A stretch of 64,000 nucleotides of DNA from an uncultured Clostridia bacterium (GCA_937898625.1 CALEJF010000029.1:1-64000), one strand, 5' to 3'; numbered from the stretch's first letter, positions 28,042-37,013 are shown. Numbers and translations: made by a program. The notes: generated by a model from the sequence alone, not told the origin.

Positions 28042-28590
28042 TTATAAAGGATAAGTTTTGGATTGAGATTCTAAAAACTCGTCCAAATTCCATCGATAGT
28101 TTACACGCATTTTCTCTCCATTTATTTTAATCCCGCTGTACAACAACAAATCGATTTCATTAAAGCTCCATTTGCCTATGTTTCTATACATTTTCATAAA
28201 CATATCTATACTTTGAAAATATGTTCTTTCCATACCGTGCTCTTCATCTCTAAAGTTAAAGAAAAATCCTGCAATTGTATTGTTATATTTGCCTATATCT
28301 ATAAGTGATAAAATCTGATTTTTGCGTATCATTTTTGGTTTTGGCTTTTCTTCATCTATGTTTTCAAATGTTATATATTTTTGCTTTGATGACTTTAATT
28401 CGCTGGCATAAAAAATTCTATTTTTAGTATCATATAAATAAAAATCGCAAGGATTCTGCCATGAAAAATCAGATAATCCGCTGTCAATAAATGATTGAGA
28501 AGAATCTTTCAATCTGTGACAATAGCAATAGTCTGGAACTGATTTTTTAAAATTATCCTCAAAACGCTTGCCTGAATTCAAACTAGCCAT
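28042..28590 (-). CDS. RecU-like Holliday junction resolvase / PD-(D/E)xK nuclease
   Basis: 182 residues from the ATG at 28590, inside the end of the upstream gene. The frame extends 14 codons further but without an RBS. Features fitting RecU-type resolvases are an N-terminal NSGKRFEDNFKKS motif, a catalytic Asp (NPCDFYLYD), and E-x-K (FYASELKSSKQ), then a conserved Gln/Ile-rich helix (KNQILSLIDIGKY). It would resolve branched DNA, perhaps clearing junctions before packaging. Such nucleases occasionally sit in the structural clusters of Firmicutes phages. Confidence 0.65.
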   Translation of the reverse strand: MASLNSGKRFEDNFKKSVPDYCYCHRLKDSSQSFIDSGLSDFSWQNPCDFYLYDTKNRIFYASELKSSKQKYITFENIDEEKPKPKMIRKNQILSLIDIGKYNNTIAGFFFNFRDEEHGMERTYFQSIDMFMKMYRNIGKWSFNEIDLLLYSGIKINGEKMRVNYRWNLDEFLESQSKTYPL

Positions 28591-28813
28591 TCTTATCACC
28601 TTTATTCTCGTGAGGTCGTTCAGCCCATTCACGAATATATTTTTCGTGCATCCAACGAGGAAAGACCATTACCGTTTTCCCTCTGTCTTCAAAAGCATCT
28701 AGCAACTCACAATCCACTTTGCTTAACATAAAAGTACATTGAAGCATGTTTCTATAATGAACAGCTTCTTCAGCCTCATAACTCTTACCAGTTGTTGACG
28801 AGAATACTTTCAT
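28583..28813 (-). CDS. Small hypothetical protein, coupled to RecU-like gene
   Basis: 76 residues, not recognised. It contains KVFSSTTGKSYEAEEAVHYRN and VMVFPRWMHEKYIREWAE segments. RBS GGTG precedes the ATG. Its stop overlaps the start of the RecU-like gene by 8 nt, indicating translational coupling. It begins downstream of the large stem-loop at 28862-28942. Confidence 0.55.
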   Translation of the reverse strand: MKVFSSTTGKSYEAEEAVHYRNMLQCTFMLSKVDCELLDAFEDRGKTVMVFPRWMHEKYIREWAERPHENKGDKNG

Positions 28814-28861
28814 TTCTTTTCACCATTAATACCTTTCTTCAAATATTTCTTACATTAAAAC

Positions 28862-28942
28862 TTAAATCGTAAAAAAAAGGATATATTGTGTAATAAATGT
28901 GTGTGAAAATTTATACAATATATCCTTTCGTTTACGATTTAA
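28862..28942 (-). other. Very long intergenic stem-loop
   Basis: Arms TTAAATCGTAAA / TTTACGATTTAA (12 bp) enclose AAAGGATATATTGT / ACAATATATCCTTT (14 bp), with only a few mismatched bases between and a 25-nt loop. The two arm segments are separated by 2 nt on each side, so it is close to a 28-bp stem. It divides the tail tube/zinc-finger genes from the RecU-like genes. The weak U-richness after it (GATTTAAGTTTT) allows partial termination; RNase III processing is another option. Confidence 0.75.
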
Positions 28943-28972
28943 CTTAATATTCACACACAAATTTTTAGTAAA

Positions 28973-29365
28973 TTACTCTGTTTCTACAACTTCATTATTT
29001 ACTTTATAATTTCTCTTACGAGAAGTCGCCGCTTTTACAACAGGCTTTTCTTCTGTTATAGATTCTTCAATAGCTACTTCAACAACAGGTTCATCCTCTT
29101 TTAAAGCATTCTTAATCAGAACCTTAATATGTTCTCTATAATTTTCTAAATCACTTAAGTCTATATTCTTCAACTTAGACTTAAATTCGTCATTAGAATA
29201 TACGCCAGTCGAAAGTCCTCTTACCGCTTGAAATACCTTGTAGTGCTCGGCAGTGTCGGTAAACATTTTCCACGGATGTAACTTCATCGAATCACGACAA
29301 GAAAGGCATTTGTGGTAGGGATTTCCGCAAATACTACAAATAGCATTGTTCTTTTCTGCCACCAT
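28973..29365 (-). CDS. Zinc-finger protein downstream of tail tube protein
   Basis: 130 residues. The N-terminus has a four-cysteine knuckle (CSICGNPYHKCLSC, residues about 10-23) that should bind zinc. A helical middle and an acidic/valine-rich C-terminus (PVVEVAIEESITEEKPVV) ending in basic residues follow. RBS GGAGGG precedes the ATG. It occupies a slot where tail chaperones are often found, but the zinc knuckle is not usual for them. Function unknown. Confidence 0.6.
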   Translation of the reverse strand: MVAEKNNAICSICGNPYHKCLSCRDSMKLHPWKMFTDTAEHYKVFQAVRGLSTGVYSNDEFKSKLKNIDLSDLENYREHIKVLIKNALKEDEPVVEVAIEESITEEKPVVKAATSRKRNYKVNNEVVETE

Positions 29366-29391
29366 ATTTCCCTCCTTTATATATTAAAATA

Positions 29392-29414
29392 GAGTAGGGG
29401 ATAAACCCCTACTC
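29392..29414 (-). terminator. Hairpin terminator after tail tube gene
   Basis: Perfect 9-bp stem GAGTAGGGG / CCCCTACTC with a 5-nt loop, followed on the minus strand by TATTTTAATATAT. It would reduce read-through after the strongly expressed tube protein gene. Confidence 0.65.
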
Positions 29415-29445
29415 ATATAAATTTAATAATTAAAATAAATTATTC

Positions 29446-30240
29446 TCATTCTGCCACGATGATAGAGAACAGCTCTGCCTCGTCGTCGCAGTAGTCACGC
29501 ATCATCTGGAATTCAAAAGCATGCTTGCCAGTAGAAGTAAGAGCCAGCTCTACCTGCTCAGGATTCAACTTAGCCTTGGGAGAAACAATAACACCAGAGT
29601 ATACGAGGTTCTCATTGCACTTATCTCTGAAGTAAGCAAAAATCTTCATGCTGCAAGCGGCAGGGAAGTTGCTAGTCTTATTAACAATGCGGTTTGCACC
29701 ATTATTCTCAGTACCGTCATTCTCATAAGAGTACTCGACATAAATCTTACCAGTTAAACCAGTAGGAACAGTAATCTTGCCAGCCTCATCAATAACGAAC
29801 TCAGTAGCAGAAGCGGCTGCGCCAGCAACATAACGAGTGGCAATTTCGCCCTTATCAAGAGAGTAAATGTAAGAAACGGCACCAACAGGAGCCTTCTTCA
29901 AAGACACTTCGGTTGCGCCATCAGCAACAGTCAGAATCTCATAAGTAGGAACAACAATCTTATTTTCCTTAGAAGCAACTTCTTTTTGAGTGCCATACTG
30001 AGCGGCAGCAAGGTCGAGAGAAATCAGAGAGTTGGAAGCAGAAAAAGTAGCCTTCTTAGCACGATACAGAGTGGTAATCACAGCGCCAATAGCGTCTACA
30101 ATTTCCTCACCCTCGGCAGTGCAAGAAAGAGAAGGGTCTTCCAGAGAAGTCAGTCTAAAAAGCATTTCGCCAGTAGACAGGTCGTGTGCAGTCAGGCTGC
30201 GAACTTTATCAAGGATAAGCTCATTCACATTAAAAGCCAT
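29446..30240 (-). CDS. Major tail (tube) protein
   Basis: 264 residues. N-terminal VNELILDKVRSLTAHDLSTGEMLFRLTSLEDPSL and a beta-rich body with a VPTYEILTVADGATEVSL region and an FPAACSMKIFAYFRDKC motif fit a tail tube subunit carrying an Ig-like insertion (about 95-185). Codon use is richer in G/C at third positions than its neighbours and similar to the major capsid protein, consistent with high expression. It lies upstream of the tape measure and is followed by a terminator hairpin. Confidence 0.7.
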   Translation of the reverse strand: MAFNVNELILDKVRSLTAHDLSTGEMLFRLTSLEDPSLSCTAEGEEIVDAIGAVITTLYRAKKATFSASNSLISLDLAAAQYGTQKEVASKENKIVVPTYEILTVADGATEVSLKKAPVGAVSYIYSLDKGEIATRYVAGAAASATEFVIDEAGKITVPTGLTGKIYVEYSYENDGTENNGANRIVNKTSNFPAACSMKIFAYFRDKCNENLVYSGVIVSPKAKLNPEQVELALTSTGKHAFEFQMMRDYCDDEAELFSIIVAE

Positions 30241-30288
30241 AATATATATCTCCTTTATAATAATTTTAATTTAGAAAAATCTATTAAT

Positions 30289-31116
30289 TTAAATATCGCC
30301 AGCCCAATCAAGCCTTGTCTTATCAACACCTTTAAGGCTGGCAAATCCAGAATAAGCACCTTGCAATAACAAGGTAGCATCCTGAATTTTATTTATTCTT
30401 TTTATACTATCAAAAAACATATTGATTTTTGTATTCCAAATAGAATCGCTCCCTAATTGTCCTGTCTTTACAGCCAAAGCCGAAATAAGCGGTTGTAATA
30501 CACTTCTGTATGGCTTTTGAGCGGAAGCCATTGATTCATCTCTGGCATCTTCAATCAAATCCATTTTAGTTCTTTCATTTGCAGGAATTTGATTATTCCT
30601 CTTGAATCCGTGTATTTTTCTAACTGCATCAACAATTCTAGTATATACAAATCTATCAATAGTAATATCGTGTTCTTTATCGTATAAAATAGTTTCTTGA
30701 CTTTTATTTGATTCATATTCTTCAAAATCAGCAAAGTCAATATCTTTTAAGACCAAAGAAAGGGGGTTGAACAATAATTCTTCCCAATCCTCTTCAGTCA
30801 TTTTATTTATATGTTCTTCGTATTGTTCGGGATTTTCTTTTAGCGCTTTATAGATTTTCTTCTTGCTTGAAAGAAGACCACAAATCATTTTTTTAAATAA
30901 ATCAAAATCATCTATTGTGGTATAATCTATCCCAAAGTAATCCCATAATTGCCACTTAAAATCAGCACCAACACCAGTCAAAGTATGAACTGTTGAAAAA
31001 TATCTCTTTTCGCCAAATTCTATAATCTGGTCTATAGTTGGCTGTATGACAACTATTTTATCAGTAATACGAATATCTGAACCTCTATATATTTTCAAAT
31101 CATCTACATCAAACAT
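30289..31116 (-). CDS. Structural/neck protein of unknown class
   Basis: 275 residues from the ATG at 31116 (AAGAGG upstream; the frame opens 9 nt earlier at TTG). Mixed alpha/beta, with an acidic helical centre (MTEEDWEELLFNPLSLVLKD) and a segment rich in basic and Gln residues. No family recognised. It lies between the tail completion protein and the tail tube protein. Confidence 0.5.
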   Translation of the reverse strand: MFDVDDLKIYRGSDIRITDKIVVIQPTIDQIIEFGEKRYFSTVHTLTGVGADFKWQLWDYFGIDYTTIDDFDLFKKMICGLLSSKKKIYKALKENPEQYEEHINKMTEEDWEELLFNPLSLVLKDIDFADFEEYESNKSQETILYDKEHDITIDRFVYTRIVDAVRKIHGFKRNNQIPANERTKMDLIEDARDESMASAQKPYRSVLQPLISALAVKTGQLGSDSIWNTKINMFFDSIKRINKIQDATLLLQGAYSGFASLKGVDKTRLDWAGDI

Positions 31117-31130
31117 TACACACAACCTCT

Positions 31131-31640
31131 TTAATCTTCATCTTCGCACAAAGACCAATTCAAGTCCTTGCATTCAATAATCATTTTTCTAAATAAATAA
31201 TCTTGTTGAAAAGAACCTTCTATATTGCTCAGCAATCTGGTTTCACCAATGCCAAAACCACTCTTACCATTAATTTTTCTATCAATTAACTCTGATAGAT
31301 AATCATTTCGATTTTGTGTGATTTTAGGTATGTTATCCACCTTCATATGTTTTTCGTGTGAAATTATCCATATTTCAATGTTAGGCTTTACAAGAATATT
31401 AGAACTATTATAATCATTGTAATAAGATTGAGGTATATGCACCTGTATTGTTATAAATGTTCCGACTATATTAAGAGTGTGTGGGTTTTGGTTATAATCA
31501 AAAATATGCTTATAAATAAGCTTTTCTGGTTCATTGGATTTCACTTCGCTGCTATTAATAGCAGCAATAATATCTGGGTCTTTGATAAATTCTTTAATAA
31601 TCTTATTTTTTGCTCTTCTTATAATAGAACTATTAGCCAT
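31131..31640 (-). CDS. Tail completion/neck protein
   Basis: 169 residues with basic N-terminal helix (IIRRAKNKIIKEFI) and a beta-rich centre (TLNIVGTFITIQVHIP, PNIEIWIISHEKHMKV) resembling head-tail joining proteins. Its ATG touches the stop of the upstream gene, so the two are translationally coupled. The role is inferred mainly from position between the connector and tail tube genes. Confidence 0.5.
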   Translation of the reverse strand: MANSSIIRRAKNKIIKEFIKDPDIIAAINSSEVKSNEPEKLIYKHIFDYNQNPHTLNIVGTFITIQVHIPQSYYNDYNSSNILVKPNIEIWIISHEKHMKVDNIPKITQNRNDYLSELIDRKINGKSGFGIGETRLLSNIEGSFQQDYLFRKMIIECKDLNWSLCEDED

Positions 31641-32713
31641 TACAACAATGATTCGATTTTGACAATTAAAGTAGAGGGAAGGATGCCACTTTCTTTATTG
31701 CCGTCAGAACAGACAATTTTAAATTCTTCGTCAATAAAGCTATCATCATCTATCCCTATACTTAAACCATTGTCAAATTCTTTCACTATTAATTTATCAG
31801 AGAAGTCGCAAACTATAGTCCAATGCGGCACTATATCCGCCACTTCATTTCCCATATCATCATAGAATTTACCAACAAACATCTTTGAATCGCCGCCAGA
31901 TTTAATAACAGTTGTATCATATTCAATAACCGCTTTAGAAGCCCTACAACAAGCTTCCTTGACTGTGGTTCCAGAGTCTTTACTTCCTGCACTCATATCT
32001 ATATAATCACAAATCCCCAAATCTGGTCTATCGGTCTCAGGGTTATTTGGATGTTCATACACCGTTACTTTAACCAAACCACTCTTACCATAGTTATAAC
32101 TCGTAGTATCATTCTGAGTTACAATGAAAGTAGTGGGATTAGTTGTGGCTTTATCGAGATAGAACCTCTGTGGCGTACTTAATTCCACAGTATTTTCGTC
32201 GCATGGCAATGTAAGCATATGTTGCGAAGAGCCAATAACAAAGTTTCTGTTAGACTGCTCACCAGAGTTATACTGAGTGGAGTTCATATCATAACAAGGA
32301 TACTCTAAAATTGTTCCATCTTTCTTTTGCCACTTTAACATCCAGTTACATAAAGTAAACTTACCTTTAAAATGTATATTATCGATATTAAATGCTTCGG
32401 TACAAATAAGATATTCGTCTTCATTTGTATCGTAAATAATATCTCCAACAACAACAGGGTTTTCATAAAGCGTTTGAAACTTAACAGTTACACCATTTGC
32501 AGCAGAAAAACTTCTGCCATATAATCTAATACCAACAGGCAATTCATTTCGATATTCTCTTAAACCCAATTTCCAAAAATAAACACCATAAGTAAATGAT
32601 GGGTCATCTGCAAATGTTTCTTTTAATAATTCTCTCGTATTAAATATACTTTCTTTTCTGAGCGACCCACCACTTAAACTCATCCGTTTATTAAATCTAT
32701 TTAAACACTGCAT
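31640..32713 (-). CDS. Head-closure / neck protein with beta domains
   Basis: 357 residues from the ATG at 32713, with AAAGGTGG upstream; the frame opens four codons earlier at a GTG overlapping that RBS. The N-terminal part (RLYGRSFSAANGVTVKFQTLYENPVVVGDIIYDTNEDEYLI) resembles head-closure or stopper proteins. The C-terminal two-thirds are beta-sandwich-like, with Ig-type segments. The enlarged size suggests an added decorative domain. Confidence 0.5.
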   Translation of the reverse strand: MQCLNRFNKRMSLSGGSLRKESIFNTRELLKETFADDPSFTYGVYFWKLGLREYRNELPVGIRLYGRSFSAANGVTVKFQTLYENPVVVGDIIYDTNEDEYLICTEAFNIDNIHFKGKFTLCNWMLKWQKKDGTILEYPCYDMNSTQYNSGEQSNRNFVIGSSQHMLTLPCDENTVELSTPQRFYLDKATTNPTTFIVTQNDTTSYNYGKSGLVKVTVYEHPNNPETDRPDLGICDYIDMSAGSKDSGTTVKEACCRASKAVIEYDTTVIKSGGDSKMFVGKFYDDMGNEVADIVPHWTIVCDFSDKLIVKEFDNGLSIGIDDDSFIDEEFKIVCSDGNKESGILPSTLIVKIESLL

Positions 32714-32731
32714 TCGACCCACCACCTTTCA

Positions 32732-33196
32732 TTAAAAAATTCTATTTTTCTTATATCCAGCACCAAGTTTAACGCCCGACTCTTTTGCTCCCATCCACGC
32801 ATAACGAGATAAGAGCGTTTCATTTTCAGTCACATAAGTTTTATGCATTGCCATAAGCTTATCAAGGAAATTAGCAGGGCTAAAGACCTTGAAGTCGCTC
32901 GATGGCAATTGAATTTTTAAAAGAGAAGGGGTTCTGATATATTCAGAATCGATATATTCTATTAGCAAATAATTGCTTAGAATCTCAATTTCAATATCAG
33001 ACAAATCAACATTAAATCTCTGTATGATATCATCTCTCTCGTTTAAATCTTTTCGACAAACATGAAATCTCGAAATAGCAGGAATAAGAAAATCGTGCAA
33101 ATAATCTTTTACCTCTTCAGTAGACATAAGAGGTATTTCATAGCTACGAAACTTGGGTAAAAGATTTTCGTAAAGTTTTTCATATGGAGTAGCCAT
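32732..33196 (-). CDS. Head-tail connector (gp6-like adaptor)
   Basis: 154 helical residues (MATPYEKLYENLLPKFRSYEIPLMSTEEVKDYLHDFLIPAISRF). The pattern of four helices and the place after the capsid gene fit an adaptor ring protein that binds beneath the portal. RBS GAGGTAGG precedes the ATG. Confidence 0.6.
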   Translation of the reverse strand: MATPYEKLYENLLPKFRSYEIPLMSTEEVKDYLHDFLIPAISRFHVCRKDLNERDDIIQRFNVDLSDIEIEILSNYLLIEYIDSEYIRTPSLLKIQLPSSDFKVFSPANFLDKLMAMHKTYVTENETLLSRYAWMGAKESGVKLGAGYKKNRIF

Positions 33197-33223
33197 GTAC
33201 TACCTACCTCTCATATTTATAAA

Positions 33224-33787
33224 TTAAAGAAACTCAATTAAATCAATCTTTAAACGCTTTTCCAGTTCCTTAATAACATACACATCGGAAACCTCACCAG
33301 AAATAACCATGCTCTTAACCTTGTCACAAATTGCAAATTTCATACCATTCGGCGTTTCAGCAATTGCATCACAAATAGAAGCAATATTCTTCTTTGTGTA
33401 ATTAGAAGCATCCATTAAATACTCGTGCTTTTCGAATGTCTTTGTTAAGCCAAACTGATTAATAACTCTAGCGTCATTGGGCTTCAGCCACATATTTCTA
33501 AAGTAACCCTTATGACTCCTCCACATATTTTTTAATGTGTCAAAAGTCATTGGCTCAATGTGACCGACATCATCCCATTCGTACATATCACCAGTCTTGC
33601 TATCCTTGTAGCTGACATTAGAAACGATAGATTCGACATCAATCTCATCGGTGTCCTTTAAAGGTTCTGCCTTAATTGTTTTCTTTGTATTCTTCTTTTC
33701 TTCTTCATTCACATTTTCTACCGTATTGACAACATTGTTTTCAACAACCTCTTCAACAGCGGCATTAGTTTTAGCAGTTTTCCCCAT
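33224..33787 (-). CDS. Hypothetical head protein with disordered N-terminus
   Basis: 187 residues. The first 55 are low-complexity Asn/Glu/Val/Lys (EEVVENNVVNTVENVNEEEKKNTKK) and probably disordered. The rest is a compact domain with MTFDTLKNMWRSHKGYFRNMW and a C-terminal helix. It lies between capsid and connector genes, so it may be a minor head or head-tail junction component. Not recognised. Confidence 0.5.
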   Translation of the reverse strand: MGKTAKTNAAVEEVVENNVVNTVENVNEEEKKNTKKTIKAEPLKDTDEIDVESIVSNVSYKDSKTGDMYEWDDVGHIEPMTFDTLKNMWRSHKGYFRNMWLKPNDARVINQFGLTKTFEKHEYLMDASNYTKKNIASICDAIAETPNGMKFAICDKVKSMVISGEVSDVYVIKELEKRLKIDLIEFL

Positions 33788-33841
33788 AACTAAAAATCAC
33801 CTTTCTTTTAAATCCAAATATTTAATATATAATCTTATTAA

Positions 33842-34876
33842 TTAAGCAAAACGGAAGAGACCGAATGCTTCTGGCAGCATCATACCCATACCGAAGCAAG
33901 TCTGAACCTGAAGCTCCATAGTCATATCGTTGTTGATGCGACCATCACGAACTTCCTGAGTACGAGTATCGCCAACCCACTCAAGCTTAATAGGCTTAAC
34001 ATCGCCGCCCAGAACAAACACTGCATCGTTGTCCAGAGCCAGCTCAAAAGTGCCAGCCTTCAGCACTTGAGGAATAACCATTAAACGGTTGCCTTCCCAC
34101 TCGCCAATGTTGCCAGTGCCAGCCTTTGCCTCTTTCTGAGAGTCTGCAAAATACTTGTCGGGAACAATAGCGCCCAGCTTACGCAGAGCAGCCTTGGTGC
34201 CAGCAATAGTCAGAGTGGAATAGCCGCCAGCAGCCTGAACTAAGTCGCACAGAGCGCCCAGAGCTTCCTCGGAGTTGCCCTTTGCAGAGAATTCAGCAGG
34301 AACAACATCCATAACATTCTGGAATTGCATGTAAATGCGCTCCTTGATGTACTTGTTGAAAGAACGATAGATAACATCGGTCAGTCTCTCAAGAGAAGTA
34401 ATGTTCAGAAGGAACCGCTCAAGCTCATCGTACACATGGATGTACACCCACTCCTTAGACAGAGTGAATTCAGCACCAGCATCCAGAGCCTCACGGTTGG
34501 TATCCCAGTGATTACCAGCAAAAGAAGCCACAGACAGATAGGACTTGCCCTCGGAATACCAAGCGGTCTTATCGCCTAAAGCACGGTTCTTGAACTCAAC
34601 GAAATTGTCAACAAAAGGAACCTCCATAATGTCATTGGAAATGGTCAGGTCAACAATCTCTTCGATAATCTCAAACAGAGTAATGTTGTTACGACGATAA
34701 GCCTGATACAGAGTAGCACCCTTCAGAATATCGTTGTTAATCTTATTTCTTAAGTAATTCTCAAGGTCGGCACGGCTAACCTTCTCTTTGTCAACATGAA
34801 TAGAAAAATCGCCTCTAGCCAAATCATTGGCAAGGTCGAAAACCTTCATTTCATCAGCACTAAAATTAGTTCTCAT
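33842..34876 (-). CDS. Major capsid protein
   Basis: 344 residues starting at the ATG at 34876, directly after AGGAGG; an 8-codon upstream extension lacks an RBS. An N-terminal helical region is followed by an HK97-like core (FVEFKNRALGDKTAWYSEG, ELERFLLNITSLERLTDVIYRSF, GGYSTLTIAGTKAALRKLG, and a late MELQVQTCFGMGMMLPEAFG strand). Third-position G/C is high, as expected for a strongly expressed virion protein. Order protease/scaffold, small head protein, capsid supports the call. Confidence 0.85.
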   Translation of the reverse strand: MRTNFSADEMKVFDLANDLARGDFSIHVDKEKVSRADLENYLRNKINNDILKGATLYQAYRRNNITLFEIIEEIVDLTISNDIMEVPFVDNFVEFKNRALGDKTAWYSEGKSYLSVASFAGNHWDTNREALDAGAEFTLSKEWVYIHVYDELERFLLNITSLERLTDVIYRSFNKYIKERIYMQFQNVMDVVPAEFSAKGNSEEALGALCDLVQAAGGYSTLTIAGTKAALRKLGAIVPDKYFADSQKEAKAGTGNIGEWEGNRLMVIPQVLKAGTFELALDNDAVFVLGGDVKPIKLEWVGDTRTQEVRDGRINNDMTMELQVQTCFGMGMMLPEAFGLFRFA

Positions 34877-34904
34877 ATTATTTTCCTCCTTTACCAACAT
34901 TTAA

Positions 34905-35432
34905 TTAAGCCAGAGACTCGACTCTGACAGTGTACATCATACGAGAATAACCGTAAGTACGCACACCAGTAACTAAAGTGTCGCCAATCTGACGCTTTCT
35001 CATAATTTGACCAACCATAACGGCATCGGCAACAGGTGCATCAGCAACAGCCAGCTTACCGTTTTCGTCAATGCTGACATACTTGCCGATTTCGGGAGTG
35101 CCAGCGAAGCCATCAGTAGACAGAGCGAACTCATCTCCCTCGTGCAGTGTGAAGCAACGGAAAGGAACGCCCTCAACATTTACAAACTTGTCTTTACGCT
35201 GATTCAGTCTGTTGGAAGTATCCTCAGTCCATTCAGGCATATGAACAAGCACAGGTGCTGCACCTTTCTTGGTGCCAGCCTTAAAATTATAAATAACGCC
35301 ACCTTCAACGGAAACGCCGTCAAGGTAGCCCAGAGTGCCGTTATCAATATCCTTATCGGCAACAGCATCCCAGATGCGCTCTGCATAATGCACAGCTCTA
35401 AGATTGGTAGTTTCACAAACAGTGTGTACCAT
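34905..35432 (-). CDS. Head decoration-type protein
   Basis: 175 residues, beta-rich, with AGG-AGG RBS and the same G/C-rich codon use as the capsid gene. Its position between scaffold and capsid genes is typical of decoration (gpD-like) proteins that stabilise the expanded head. Sequence motifs alone (DKDIDNGTLGYLDGVSVEGG, VADAVMVGQIMRKRQIGDTLV) do not prove it. Confidence 0.6.
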   Translation of the reverse strand: MVHTVCETTNLRAVHYAERIWDAVADKDIDNGTLGYLDGVSVEGGVIYNFKAGTKKGAAPVLVHMPEWTEDTSNRLNQRKDKFVNVEGVPFRCFTLHEGDEFALSTDGFAGTPEIGKYVSIDENGKLAVADAPVADAVMVGQIMRKRQIGDTLVTGVRTYGYSRMMYTVRVESLA

Positions 35433-35481
35433 AGTGTTTTCCTCCTAAAATATTATATATAAGTTTATTTTTTATAAATTA

Positions 35482-36279
35482 TCATTTAACAGGGATATAA
35501 CCATACTTGGTTTCAACAAAGCCATCTTTTCCGCCATTGTCAATCAAACCTGCGGTCATAACACTGTCGTTAGATTTGCTAAAATTAGCATTTGCAAGAT
35601 TTTTTCTCGCATACATGATTGCACATTCGCTTTCAATCTGCTCAACTGTCAATTCCGCCTTCTTTTCTTTAAGTGCTGCAAAATTAACTTCGTCAGCTAA
35701 AACAGTTTCATACTTTGCGAATTCTGCATCTTTCTTAGCATCCAACTCCGCTTCAATACGAGCTTGTTCAGCTTTGACAAAATCTTCGTATTTCGGCTTC
35801 ATTTCCTCGAACTCAGCATTTACTTGATTGTACTTTTCTTCAATCTCATTTTTAGCCGTTTCAACTTCGGAAACCTTTGCTTCAAACTCAGAAATTTTGC
35901 TCTCAGCTTCAGATGCCTTTTCGTTAGCTTCCTCAACCTTGGCAAAAGCAGTATTTTCAATTTCCTCAATATGCTTTCCGAAATCAAAAGCGCCCTCGAT
36001 AGAAGAACCATCTTCATAGTCTTCATAGCGAAGCTTCTTTCTCTTCGCACTTTCAAAATCAATCTCTGCCTTGTCGCCATTCATGGTAAATGAAAGACCG
36101 AAGTAGTTATAACTGTTCTTTGCATCGACAACAATCACTTCGTTTTCTTGAATGTCCACAGCATAATAACGAGAGCATTCATAGCCCCATCTATCTACAA
36201 AAGTTTCATGCTGTCTTACCATTGCAGAGATATCTTCGAACTGCGCCAAAAGAGTCTGAGTAAAATCTGTATTTGGCAT
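35482..36279 (-). CDS. Nested scaffold protein, internal start
   Basis: Inside the protease-scaffold gene, AGGAGG lies about 10 nt before an in-frame ATG at 36279 (MPNTDFTQTLL). A 265-residue product containing only the coiled-coil half would result. This mirrors the nested Nu3 scaffold inside lambda gene C. The strong RBS in mid-gene, exactly at the domain boundary, is the evidence. Confidence 0.65.
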   Translation of the reverse strand: MPNTDFTQTLLAQFEDISAMVRQHETFVDRWGYECSRYYAVDIQENEVIVVDAKNSYNYFGLSFTMNGDKAEIDFESAKRKKLRYEDYEDGSSIEGAFDFGKHIEEIENTAFAKVEEANEKASEAESKISEFEAKVSEVETAKNEIEEKYNQVNAEFEEMKPKYEDFVKAEQARIEAELDAKKDAEFAKYETVLADEVNFAALKEKKAELTVEQIESECAIMYARKNLANANFSKSNDSVMTAGLIDNGGKDGFVETKYGYIPVK

Positions 36280-37002
36280 AGCTTCAGTACCTCCTTGTTT
36301 AGTTTTTTCATTCACCATTTTGGTGAAAGCAATAAATTTATCGTTAAGTTCGCTCTGAATGTCTTTAACAAAATCACTCATAGTGAACTGAACTTCAACA
36401 GTAGAATTAATCATGGCTGGCTCATAATCGTCGCCAAGTATACAAGCCGCTCTAAATGAAAATTTGGTAAAATGAAATAAGCCATCTTCATCTTCATAGC
36501 CTTCCATAGAAGAACCATCATCATATAACTCCATAGATTGATTTTTAATTAAGTCTCTATTTACAATCTCTGAGCTATCTTCAAACATATTCCAAATTAA
36601 ACCATCAACAACTAAAAATGTTCGTGTTTCCCCGTCATCACACAGACGCTCTTCATAATGAGCGTTGTTATCTTCTGAAGACATAATTACGCCATATGCA
36701 CTACCAACATATTTTCTGCGAACACCTTTTTCATCTTTAGTTATAATATATCTGTGATTAGAACAGTCTTTTTCGCCAGCTTTATTATTTTCTAAAAATG
36801 CAACTATCGGTATGTATTCCAAAGTATGAATCGCATCATCAACAGCATCTTTAGAAAAAACGCTTCCATTAAAATTCTCTCCAAGATGCATTAACCAAAT
36901 TCTTACCTTGGTAAATCTACCATCTGCACTATCAATTTCTTCAACCTTTTCAAACATGACAGGGAAGGATAGGGCAGATTTTTTAATTTTTGATTCTGAC
37001 AT
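35482..37002 (-). CDS. Prohead protease-scaffold fusion
   Basis: 506 residues, RBS AAGGAGG. The N-terminal half (about 1-235) resembles a capsid maturation protease: FNGSVFSKDAVDDAIHTLEYIPIVAFLE, then a conserved NQSMELYDDG and a later FRAACILGDDYEPA. The C-terminal half (about 240-470) is a Glu/Lys/Ala coiled coil typical of scaffolds. An internal start (separate entry) could make the scaffold alone. It lies between portal and capsid genes, as in lambda and many Gram-positive phages. Confidence 0.75.
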   Translation of the reverse strand: MSESKIKKSALSFPVMFEKVEEIDSADGRFTKVRIWLMHLGENFNGSVFSKDAVDDAIHTLEYIPIVAFLENNKAGEKDCSNHRYIITKDEKGVRRKYVGSAYGVIMSSEDNNAHYEERLCDDGETRTFLVVDGLIWNMFEDSSEIVNRDLIKNQSMELYDDGSSMEGYEDEDGLFHFTKFSFRAACILGDDYEPAMINSTVEVQFTMSDFVKDIQSELNDKFIAFTKMVNEKTKQGGTEAMPNTDFTQTLLAQFEDISAMVRQHETFVDRWGYECSRYYAVDIQENEVIVVDAKNSYNYFGLSFTMNGDKAEIDFESAKRKKLRYEDYEDGSSIEGAFDFGKHIEEIENTAFAKVEEANEKASEAESKISEFEAKVSEVETAKNEIEEKYNQVNAEFEEMKPKYEDFVKAEQARIEAELDAKKDAEFAKYETVLADEVNFAALKEKKAELTVEQIESECAIMYARKNLANANFSKSNDSVMTAGLIDNGGKDGFVETKYGYIPVK

Positions 37003-37013
37003 AATATCCCTCC

